A stretch of 18,226 nt of DNA from Candidatus Aerophobota bacterium. GTDB lineage: Bacteria > Aerophobota > Aerophobia > Aerophobales > AE-B3A. Below, in pieces: positions 1-6,559 of the stretch (positions within the stretch are counted from its first letter, which is position 1; each line of letters starts with the position of its first letter). The notes beneath the pieces are model-generated. The model ran no database searches, had not been told where the DNA came from, and saw nothing but the letters and a program-made list of their open reading frames with translations. The stretch spans positions 1-18,226 of the forward strand of contig JAUWAK010000009.1 of assembly GCA_030602105.1 (NCBI GenBank), read 5' to 3'. The position numbers were made by a program, and so were the translations under genes.

Positions 1-230
1 AGATTGGAACAGTGAAGAAGTCTTCCGGCCTGATAGCTAAGGGCTCTTAAGATTTCAGGGTGACAGTGACCTATAGCGTTGACCCCTATTCCAGAGACAA
101 AATCAAGATATTCTCTTCCCTCTTTATCCCAGACCCTCACCCCCTCACCTTTGTCTATCACCATAGGAATACGGGAATAGCTCTGCATCACATACTTCTT
201 ATCCATCTCAATAGCCATTCTGATATCCAT
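1..230 (-). CDS. argD: Acetylornithine aminotransferase, N-terminal part (cut by left edge)
   Basis: Class III PLP-dependent aminotransferase that would convert N-acetylglutamate semialdehyde to N-acetylornithine in arginine synthesis, in the cytoplasm. Only the first 76 codons are in the window. They read MDIRMAIEMDKKYVMQSYSR, then a KGEGVRVWDKEG segment, YLDFVSGIGVNAIGHCHPE and finally LLHCSNL. The GxGVRVWDxxGxxYLDFxxGIxVNAxGHCHP pattern is typical of ArgD N-termini; the PLP lysine lies outside the window. The ATG at 230-228 follows a strong ribosome binding site (GGGAGGAG, about 5 bases from its GGAGG core). In-frame ATGs upstream at 248 and about 281 are possible but have weaker sites. 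Other class III aminotransferases (ornithine, 4-aminobutyrate) share this fold, so the exact substrate is likely rather than proven. Confidence 0.85.
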   Translation of the reverse strand, partial: MDIRMAIEMDKKYVMQSYSRIPMVIDKGEGVRVWDKEGREYLDFVSGIGVNAIGHCHPEILRALSYQAGRLLHCSN

Positions 231-509
231 CTTCTCCTCCCTTGCCATATCTACCTTTAGCTCTCCATTCCCGGATTCCATGAATCAAAAGACCCGGGGC
301 CCTTATCTCCTTCATACCTATCACATTTTTGCAAGGTGTTCAAGGGGCCTTCCCTTTGAAAAACGCTTCTTGTTATTTCTCAGATTCTAAAATATCTTGT
401 GTTCCCGAAATTATATATACTTCTGAGATTTCTAGATTCTAGTGCCTTTGGATCTCAAAGGAGAGCAGGATTTCAAAATAAGGAGGGCAGTAGAAGAGGG
501 GGCTACTTC
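231..509. other. Intergenic region upstream of argD
   Basis: No convincing gene is seen here. On the minus strand there is a perfect -10 hexamer TATAAT at 415-410, but I find no good -35 at the right distance, so it is only a candidate argD promoter; it would give a leader of roughly 170 bases. The leader holds a small hairpin (GATTC/GAATC with loop CAT, 274-286) enclosed by CCCGG/CCGGG (270-274 and 294-298). No T-box or other riboswitch consensus was recognised. Two near-identical elements on the minus strand, TAGAATCTGAGAAAT (389-375) and TAGAATCTAGAAAT (441-428), lie around the candidate promoter. No clear terminator for the URO-D gene was found. Confidence 0.4.
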
Positions 510-1646
510 CTACTCTTCCAGATTCAGGGGATAAGCTCCATATTTCCTTGCCGCTTGGTACATCCGACAGATATTTTCGGGTTTTACCCCCGACTGAACA
601 TTGTGAACAGCGGTAAGAATATAGCCGCCTCCCGGCGCTAGATCTTTTATCCTTCTCTTCACTTCCCTTTCCACATCTTCCGGAGAGCCATATGGCAGAA
701 CATGCTGGGTATCAACACCGCCCCAAAAACACAGTCTATCTCCAAATTCCTCTTTCAGCCTGCAGCTTTCCATATCCTTGGCTGAGACCTGGACAGGATT
801 CAGTATGTCCACCCCCAGCTCGATAAGGTCGGGAATAAACTCATGGACACTTCCGCAGGAATGAAAGAAAAGATAAGCTTCCGTCTTTTTTTTGATGAAA
901 CTCCACAGTTCCTTATGAAAAGGTTTTATCAGCTGCCTGTAAAGCCTGGGCGAGATCATTGGGCCATTTTCCATCCCCAGATCGTCGGAAACCATGACTA
1001 CCTGGATGTGTTTGCCGACTGCCGTCAGAAACTCACCATAGATTCCCTTCAGGATCTGAGTGATTTTCGCCAGTAAGGCTTTGGCGAACTCATGGTCGTC
1101 GATCAGATCCTCCAGTAATTTCTGAAATCCCCGGAGCATCCAGGCGGTCTCGAATATACCCACCCCTGGAGCGTTAGCCACAAGGGCATACGGGGTATTC
1201 TGATAAAGATATCTGGCCTCTTCAGATAACCCCTTCGTCCTTCCAGGATCCAGAGGTTCGGGCCAAGGATATTTTTCCAGATCCTGGACGCTGGCATGGG
1301 CCAGGGGAGAGTCCACCGGGTCGAAATATAAACTGGAGGAAGGCTTTTTCCATCTTACCCCCCACTCGTCAAAGTAGGAATTATCAGAAAGAAGTCTCAT
1401 CGTCCAGCTTTCGGGAGGCCTCAGACGAAGGTAGCGGGTGTCTATGCCAAACCTCTTTAGCAACTCTTCATCAGGTTCAACGTGGTCCCGCAAAAAGGTC
1501 CTGATTTCCCCTTTCATGTCCAGGTATTTCTTCAGCCGCCGGTAGGGCTCCACTTCTACAGTACTGGTCATACTTCCCAGATCAAGAGGAACCCTATCGG
1601 GTTCTCGATGATCCAGGGCAGTCAAGAGTCTTTCTCGGGAACTCAC
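510..1646 (-). CDS. Uroporphyrinogen decarboxylase (URO-D) family protein, MtaA/CmuA-like
   Basis: TIM-barrel protein of the URO-D superfamily, which includes heme-pathway decarboxylases and corrinoid or methylthiol methyltransferases. The N-terminus SSRERLLTALDHREPDRVPLD is the usual opening of the non-heme branch. In the C-terminal half, FFHSCGS (about residues 260-266) carries the His-x-Cys pair that binds zinc in MtaA-type methyltransferases, followed by NPVQVSAKDM and GGVDTQHVLP. Where MtaA has its third zinc ligand (Cys), this protein reads AVHNVQSG. The longest frame opens at an ATG at 1658, but GGAGGG sits 5 bases before a GTG at 1646, so GTG is the better start (378 residues). It follows the LarA homologue by 66 bases on the same strand and is probably co-transcribed. 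No heme genes are nearby, so a heme role is unlikely; the substrate is unknown. Confidence 0.8.
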   Translation of the reverse strand: MSSRERLLTALDHREPDRVPLDLGSMTSTVEVEPYRRLKKYLDMKGEIRTFLRDHVEPDEELLKRFGIDTRYLRLRPPESWTMRLLSDNSYFDEWGVRWKKPSSSLYFDPVDSPLAHASVQDLEKYPWPEPLDPGRTKGLSEEARYLYQNTPYALVANAPGVGIFETAWMLRGFQKLLEDLIDDHEFAKALLAKITQILKGIYGEFLTAVGKHIQVVMVSDDLGMENGPMISPRLYRQLIKPFHKELWSFIKKKTEAYLFFHSCGSVHEFIPDLIELGVDILNPVQVSAKDMESCRLKEEFGDRLCFWGGVDTQHVLPYGSPEDVEREVKRRIKDLAPGGGYILTAVHNVQSGVKPENICRMYQAARKYGAYPLNLEE

Positions 1647-1712
1647 CCAACCCTCCATCCTTAAAGAATTGATGAGAACCCGGCTCCACCTTTCCCCGCC
1701 GGTTTCTCGCCC

Positions 1713-2984
1713 CTAACCTGTGTCCAGAAGGGGTAGTATTTCTCCACCGTGCCTTAAAACAGTAACTTTGGCCTCCCGGCAGGTGAGCTCCAAGGCCATA
1801 TCTACCGCCTCCTGGGGTGTTTCGGCCACCAGGAAACCCATCTTTTCTGATACCTCGCCCTCAATTCCAGGAGCAACCAGAATGCATCTGGCCCTTCTTC
1901 CCATAATATTTCCGAGGTACGCCAGAAAGGCAGCTCCAGTCAGATCCTCCAGCTTCCCTCCTTTTACCAGAGGCTCCAGGTCGTCACAAGGCAGGCACCT
2001 GCACCTAGTTACCTCAGGGTGATGAGCTGCTACTCCTTCGGGACAAGGGCTCACCAGAATAATAACCCCTCCATCTTTCACCGCCATCTCAGCTGCGAAT
2101 ATGCCTTTGGCCGCTTGCCATAGATCCACATCGGCGGGGTAGGAATCAGCTATCACTATGTCTGCAGCCCGAGGTACAGAAACCCCGTAAACCTGTCTGG
2201 CTATTCTGCATCCTTCTCGATGAGCCCTTACAGGGTCTCCACAAACTAATCCTACTACCCTGCCCCTGGCATCCTGGATGGCATTGACAATGAGGCTCAG
2301 ACCTGCTTTGCCAGCTATGGTATCTATTTCCTCTCTAACAGGGTTTTCTGCTTGCCCCAGGATTTTTCTTCCATCATAGAAAGCTCCTAGCCAGTGAGTT
2401 TGACCGGTAGTCTTTTCTCCGCACACTCCCGGCTGAATAATCTTACCTCCACCGCTAAACCCGGCGATTCGGTGAGGAACAATATGACCGAGCCCAATGA
2501 CAAGATCAGCCTCAAGCACTGTTTTGTTAATCCAAATCTCTGTTCCTAAAGGGGTAGTTCCAAGAAATCCCAGGGCCTTCTCGTCCTCCCATTTATGATC
2601 GAGGAAGGCGAAGCGGCTGAGGATGTCAGGGCCCACTTTATCCTCTTTCTCCTCATGAGTCATTCCTCGGTGAGTTCCCTGAGCCACAAGAAGGGAGATA
2701 TCTTTATCTTTTACACCGGCCGCCCCAAGTTCATCCACAATGAAGGGGAGAATTTTATCTCCTGGGGTTGTTCGAGTATAATCGTCCACCAAGATGAGAA
2801 CTCGCTTCTTCCCTCCGGCTATCTCGCCAATTTTAGGAGAAGCAATGGGTTGAGCCAGACTCTCCCTAATGATATCTTTTTCATCTTTCTGGGAGGGGAA
2901 GGTATGAGGTTCATAAATGCCGATGAGGTTCTGGTCGGGAATGTGGAAAGAGGGGATTTGGGGGTATTTAAATTCTACTTCCAT
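1713..2984 (-). CDS. larA: LarA-family nickel-pincer racemase/epimerase (lactate racemase homologue)
   Basis: Cytoplasmic enzyme of 423 residues, predicted to racemise or epimerise an alpha-hydroxyacid using the nickel-pincer nucleotide (NPN) cofactor. The key residues of Lactobacillus plantarum LarA (His108, His174, Lys184, His200) have equivalents at His105 (GTHRGMT), His171 and Lys181 (PHRIAGFSGGGK) and His197 (TGQTHW), all offset by exactly three. DDYTRTTP at 67-74 matches the N-terminal conserved segment. The family is not restricted to lactate: characterised homologues act on other hydroxyacids and on sugar acids, so 'lactate' should not be taken literally. LarB, LarC and LarE, which make the cofactor, are not in this window. 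The gene is divergent from the MFS transporter and upstream of the URO-D gene. The ATG at 2984 follows an AAGGATGG-type ribosome binding site. Confidence 0.87.
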   Translation of the reverse strand: MEVEFKYPQIPSFHIPDQNLIGIYEPHTFPSQKDEKDIIRESLAQPIASPKIGEIAGGKKRVLILVDDYTRTTPGDKILPFIVDELGAAGVKDKDISLLVAQGTHRGMTHEEKEDKVGPDILSRFAFLDHKWEDEKALGFLGTTPLGTEIWINKTVLEADLVIGLGHIVPHRIAGFSGGGKIIQPGVCGEKTTGQTHWLGAFYDGRKILGQAENPVREEIDTIAGKAGLSLIVNAIQDARGRVVGLVCGDPVRAHREGCRIARQVYGVSVPRAADIVIADSYPADVDLWQAAKGIFAAEMAVKDGGVIILVSPCPEGVAAHHPEVTRCRCLPCDDLEPLVKGGKLEDLTGAAFLAYLGNIMGRRARCILVAPGIEGEVSEKMGFLVAETPQEAVDMALELTCREAKVTVLRHGGEILPLLDTG

Positions 2985-3108
2985 ACTTTATCCATCCTTT
3001 TTCCTCTTAAATTCAGGTGTCGACGCCCCCGAAAGGTTCCCTTGCAGTACAATCTAATCAAGATGCTACCGTGATTTTCCCTGCGCTTCATGCCAGAAGC
3101 ACGTATTA

Positions 3109-3137
3109 CTAGTATCATGCCTGACGCCCTTTGTCAA
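3109..3137 (-). promoter_or_regulatory. Predicted sigma-70-type promoter for the larA-URO-D unit
   Basis: On the minus strand there is a perfect -35 TTGACA (3137-3132), a 17-base spacer and a weak -10 TACTAG (3114-3109) preceded by TGA, which gives an extended -10 arrangement. GATACT with a 16-base spacer is an alternative -10. Transcription would start near 3102 and leave a leader of about 115 bases. The leader begins with a 7-bp hairpin (arms at 3102-3096 and 3089-3083, one G-U pair). No known riboswitch was recognised. Confidence 0.5.
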
Positions 3138-3190
3138 GAGGTATCTCGGCACGATTTTCCCTTGCTCCACAGGAACGGCTCTACTCCCCT

Positions 3191-3219
3191 TTGTGAATAT
3201 GGCCAACTTTTGCTAAAAT
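3191..3219 (+). promoter_or_regulatory. Predicted sigma-70-type promoter for the MFS transporter
   Basis: TTGTGA (3191-3196), a 17-base spacer and TAAAAT (3214-3219) preceded by TGC, an extended -10. It lies 40 bases before the transporter start codon and fits consensus well at both elements. It is back to back with the larA promoter, so the 275-base gap serves both directions. Confidence 0.6.
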
Positions 3220-3259
3220 GTCCTAAATCTGAGAAATCACCAATCGGGGACACGGTAGG

Positions 3260-4426
3260 ATGAGAACAGCAAGGTCATCTGGACATCTCTTAAGAGTAAC
3301 ATGGATAGGTCATGGCTTGAACGACATGTACTGGTTCAGCCTTCCGGTGCTTCTACCTATGATTAAACAGGAGTTCGGTCTCAGCTACGCTCGAGCAGGT
3401 CTTCTGGTTACATCCTTTACCGCGGTGATAGCTATGGGTTCCTTGGTGAGCGGCTACCTTGGTGATCACTTTGGCAGAAGGACCATTCTTAGCGGCGGCT
3501 TCGTATTTGTTTCTCTGGCTCTCATCCTCTGTGCTCTCTCGGGTAGTTACTGGCAGCTACTGGTTGCGGTTGCCCTGGTGGGGGTTGGCGTCAGTACCTT
3601 TCATCCTTCCATGATTGCCCTGCTTATGGATATGTTCTCCAGGAAGAGGGGAGCGGTTCTTGGCACCTTTACTCTCTGGGGATGGGTGGGTACTGCCGTT
3701 GGTCTCGCAGCCATATCATATCTAACTGGAAGGGGATTCAGCTGGCGACAGGTATATCTAGTGATGGCTCTTCCGGGTCTGATTCTCTTTCCCTTGCTCT
3801 ACCGAGCTCTCGGCCCCTCAGCGAAGAGACATCCCTCGCCTCGAAAAGAAGAGATTGAGAGTGTTTATGCGGGAGGAAGCAACCTTCCCATCTTGGCTGT
3901 TTTCTTTGCAGCAAATATGGCTATTGCCCTTACCTTTTTTGGTGTGACGAATTTCCTACCTACCTTCATGGTGGAGACAAAGGCCCTTTCTGTGCAAACT
4001 GCAAGCTACCTTTTCGTAATTTTTGTTGGAGGAGGAATGATCGGCTCCTTTGTAAGCGGCAGGCTCAGCGACCTATTTCCACCTCTTCTGGTTATCCTGG
4101 TGGCTGCGGTGGGAGTAATTCCGGTAATTTTTCTGCTTACGCTAGGGGAGAGACTCGTCAGTTTAGCTATATTGTTGGTTCTATTCGGGATCTGCTGCGC
4201 CGGGATCTATCCCCCTCAGAATGCTTATCTGGCTGATCTTACCTCCATATACACTCGGGGGAGGATTTATGGCTTGATTCAATGTTGCACTATCCTGGTA
4301 GGGGCCTTCGCGCCAGGAATCATGGGCCTAATGGCGGACAAGATAGGGCTTTCTTTGGCTATGAAACTCAGCATTCTTCCTCTCGCAGTGGCTGTCTTGC
4401 CCCTTTTCTATCTTAAAAGAAGGTAA
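3260..4426 (+). CDS. MFS transporter, resembling the fosmidomycin-resistance (Fsr) branch
   Basis: Inner-membrane major facilitator protein of 388 residues, the usual length for 12 membrane helices. Long hydrophobic stretches run through both halves, separated by a charged central loop around KRHPSPRKEEIE. GDHFGRR (about residues 68-74) is the MFS loop 2-3 signature. HGLNDMYWF near the N-terminus and GVGVSTFHPS around 107-116 resemble the HxLND and FHP motifs of the Fsr-type branch. The substrate cannot be read from sequence. Its position, divergent from the LarA/URO-D genes and before a hydroxyacid dehydrogenase, suggests uptake or export of an organic or sugar acid. The ribosome binding site is weak (GGGGA at 3246-3250). 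An AATCTGAGAAAT element lies in its leader at 3226-3237. Confidence 0.85.
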   Translation: MRTARSSGHLLRVTWIGHGLNDMYWFSLPVLLPMIKQEFGLSYARAGLLVTSFTAVIAMGSLVSGYLGDHFGRRTILSGGFVFVSLALILCALSGSYWQLLVAVALVGVGVSTFHPSMIALLMDMFSRKRGAVLGTFTLWGWVGTAVGLAAISYLTGRGFSWRQVYLVMALPGLILFPLLYRALGPSAKRHPSPRKEEIESVYAGGSNLPILAVFFAANMAIALTFFGVTNFLPTFMVETKALSVQTASYLFVIFVGGGMIGSFVSGRLSDLFPPLLVILVAAVGVIPVIFLLTLGERLVSLAILLVLFGICCAGIYPPQNAYLADLTSIYTRGRIYGLIQCCTILVGAFAPGIMGLMADKIGLSLAMKLSILPLAVAVLPLFYLKRR

Positions 4427-4467
4427 ACTACAAGAATTCTACCAACCCTTACAAATCGTCTCAAGGA

Positions 4468-4485
4468 CTTCCAATTCATTGGAAG
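4468..4485. promoter_or_regulatory. Perfect 18-base inverted repeat between the transporter and dehydrogenase genes
   Basis: CTTCCAATTCATTGGAAG has two perfect 8-base arms around TC. It is not followed by a T-run in either direction, so it is not a convincing intrinsic terminator. It lies 83 bases before the dehydrogenase start, where an operator could sit. A TAAAAT at 4545-4550 could be a -10 for the dehydrogenase, but I see no matching -35. No regulator gene is present to pair with it. Confidence 0.4.
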
Positions 4486-4568
4486 GAGCAAGACGAATGA
4501 AGATAAAGTTTGGATGGCGGGAGCTAACACAAAGGAAGTTTGGCTAAAATTTCGAAAGGAGATATTCT

Positions 4569-5552
4569 ATGAAATTCAAAGTTTTTGTCACCAGGATGAT
4601 TCCGCAGGCAGGATTAGAGATGCTAAAAGAAGAATGTGAGGTAAAACTTAATCCTTCCGAGCGACCTTTGAAGAAAGAGGAAATGCTAGAGAGTGTAAGA
4701 GGAGTAGATGGATTGATTTGTCGCAAGGATGTTATTGATGAGGAGATAATGGATGAGAATCCCCATTTAAAGATTATCAGTAACTTTGGCGTAGGCTACA
4801 ACAATATCGATGTAAAAGCAGCTACCACAAGAGGAATTATGGTGACCAATACCCCGGGGGTATTGACTGATACCACCGCAGATTTAACCTGGGTTTTACT
4901 CATGACTGTAGCCAGGAGAATCATAGAGGCAGATAAATTCGTGAGAGGCGGAAAACATGAAGGATGGTCCCCTACGCTCTTTTTGGGAACTGATATCCAC
5001 CACGCTACGCTTGGAATAGTTGGATTCGGCAGAATAGGCAGAGCCGTAGCCAAAAGAAGTAAGGGATTCCAAATGAGAATACTCTACGCCGACATAGTAA
5101 GAGCTCCAAGGAATGTCGAGGAGGACTTAGAAGCCAAATTTACTTCTTTAGGGGAACTTTTGCAAAATTCAGACTTTGTTACCTTGCACGCGCCCCTAAC
5201 CCCTGAAACAAGACATCTGATTTCAAAGAAGGAATTAAGGCTGATGAAAGAAGGCGCCTACTTGATCAATGCTGGGCGGGGGCCGTTGGTAGATGAAAAG
5301 GCACTTGTTCAAGCACTGAGGGAAAACTGGATTGCCGGTGCTGGCCTCGATGTACACGAGAACGAACCAAATCTAGCCGCCGGCTTACCTGAACTGAATA
5401 ATGTCGTACTCCTCCCCCATATCGGGAGTGCCACTATGGCTACTCGAGCAAAGATAGCAGTTGTGGCGGCCAACAACTTGATGGCAGGACTAAAGGGTGA
5501 AGTGCCCCCCAATTTAGTGAACAAAAAGGTGTTAAGAAAGCAGTCGCTATAA
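4569..5552 (+). CDS. D-2-hydroxyacid dehydrogenase (glyoxylate/hydroxypyruvate reductase or phosphoglycerate dehydrogenase-like)
   Basis: Cytoplasmic NAD(P)-dependent enzyme of 327 residues that interconverts a D-2-hydroxyacid and its 2-oxoacid. The Rossmann motif GFGRIG is at 152-157, followed at the end of the next strand by ILYAD, whose Asp favours NAD(H) over NADP(H). The catalytic triad of the family is visible: Arg237 in NAGRGPLVD, Glu266 in DVHENEP and His284 in LLPHIGSAT. There is no C-terminal ACT domain, unlike many biosynthetic phosphoglycerate dehydrogenases, which favours a glyoxylate/hydroxypyruvate or sugar-acid role. The ATG follows a good ribosome binding site (AAAGGAG at 4555-4561). 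It lies 142 bases after the transporter on the same strand. A sampled line of the gene is about 40% GC, against 48% in a sampled fdhA line, and it uses many AGA, GGA and TTA codons, so it may have a different history. Substrate unknown. Confidence 0.87.
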   Translation: MKFKVFVTRMIPQAGLEMLKEECEVKLNPSERPLKKEEMLESVRGVDGLICRKDVIDEEIMDENPHLKIISNFGVGYNNIDVKAATTRGIMVTNTPGVLTDTTADLTWVLLMTVARRIIEADKFVRGGKHEGWSPTLFLGTDIHHATLGIVGFGRIGRAVAKRSKGFQMRILYADIVRAPRNVEEDLEAKFTSLGELLQNSDFVTLHAPLTPETRHLISKKELRLMKEGAYLINAGRGPLVDEKALVQALRENWIAGAGLDVHENEPNLAAGLPELNNVVLLPHIGSATMATRAKIAVVAANNLMAGLKGEVPPNLVNKKVLRKQSL

Positions 5553-5587
5553 TGCTGACTCGTGCTCAGGATGTGTATCAGCTACTG

Positions 5588-6391
5588 CTACTTCAGCGAG
5601 GACAACATTTTTCCCAAGCGCTCCCCGTTCTCTTTCAACCAGTGATACAAGATTGATACATCCATAGGAAGAGAAAAATCCCGTACACCAAGATCAATGT
5701 ATTCTTGAATATCCTCTTTCTTGACTGAAGGCTTGAGCTCCACCCTGGGGCGCACTCGCATTCTTAGCGCCGTCTTTATGGTTTCAAGTTCGGCTTCTCT
5801 CACCCTTGGATGAGAGCGCTGTCCCGGTACACCTACACTGAGACTATAGTCGCACGGACCAAATTGAACCATGTCTATACCTTCAACCGAAAGAACTCCC
5901 TCCAGGTTTTCCACGGCTCCTTTTTTCTCTATCATCAAAGCTATTACAACATCATCCATGGCTTTAACATACTCGGGAGAGCCGGACTCTAATCCGTACC
6001 CCACACACCTTGCTGCATGGCAACCGTTTATACCTTTACTTTCCGGTGTCTCTGGCTTGACAATACGCACACACTCTCTCGCATCTTCTACACTCCTGAT
6101 ATCCGTAAAGAGTATGTTTTGTATTCCTGACTTCAGAGCTCTTTGGGCAAGGAAGCAGTTGGGTTCTTGATCAACCTTCAGCATGGATGAGATGCCAAAA
6201 ATTTCAGTTGCCCTGGCCAAATTTTCCAGGTCATACAAGTCATAGGGAGCATACTCACCTACAAACTCAACATAGTCAATCGCGCCAGTGTGACCAATAA
6301 CCTCTACTATGCCCGGCCATGCACTGAGGATGCGGGTTCCAATAGTTGGCCTACCCTCTCTCAGTAGTTCCCTCAGCCTATTCTTTCTCAT
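5588..6391 (-). CDS. HpaI/HpcH aldolase-fold protein with altered active site
   Basis: TIM-barrel protein of 267 residues in the HpcH/HpaI aldolase/citrate lyase family, whose classical members split 4-hydroxy-2-oxoacids to pyruvate plus an aldehyde with a divalent metal. The metal ligands are conserved: Glu155 (MIEKKGAVENL) and Asp181 (FGPCDYS), 26 apart like Glu149 and Asp175 of E. coli HpaI. The two other catalytic residues are changed: His45 is Tyr47 (VGEYAPY instead of GEHAP) and Arg70 is Lys72 (LKVDQ). The fold and metal site look intact while the aldol chemistry may differ. GGGAGGA precedes the ATG by 7 bases. It is convergent with the dehydrogenase (35-base gap) and lies 168 bases after moeA; I see no clear promoter or terminator in that gap. 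Confidence 0.82.
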   Translation of the reverse strand: MRKNRLRELLREGRPTIGTRILSAWPGIVEVIGHTGAIDYVEFVGEYAPYDLYDLENLARATEIFGISSMLKVDQEPNCFLAQRALKSGIQNILFTDIRSVEDARECVRIVKPETPESKGINGCHAARCVGYGLESGSPEYVKAMDDVVIALMIEKKGAVENLEGVLSVEGIDMVQFGPCDYSLSVGVPGQRSHPRVREAELETIKTALRMRVRPRVELKPSVKKEDIQEYIDLGVRDFSLPMDVSILYHWLKENGERLGKMLSSLK

Positions 6392-6559
6392 TGCTGTATC
6401 CTCCCGTTTTATCTCTTACCTTTCTTATTGATATTGTTCATTTCCCTTTGGAAGGCCCACAAAGACAAATTAATCTGCAACCACCTCGCAAAGGCGCGCC
6501 TCCTTAGGTATAACGAAAAAACATTGCACCTCGGAAGCAGTTTTGGGGCGAAGCTTGGC

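Noticed and set aside
231..340. Short minus-strand frame of about 35 codons (MKEIRAPGLLIHG...) overlapping the argD start
   Set aside because: It has no ribosome binding site and no recognisable family, and it overlaps the argD start in another frame.
510..1646. URO-D protein as a heme-biosynthesis HemE
   Set aside because: It has the HSCGS metal-site motif of the methyltransferase-like branch and no heme genes are nearby.
2985..3108. Riboswitch in the larA leader
   Set aside because: Only a 7-bp hairpin and a near-palindrome (3016-3027) are visible; no known metal or metabolite riboswitch consensus could be matched.
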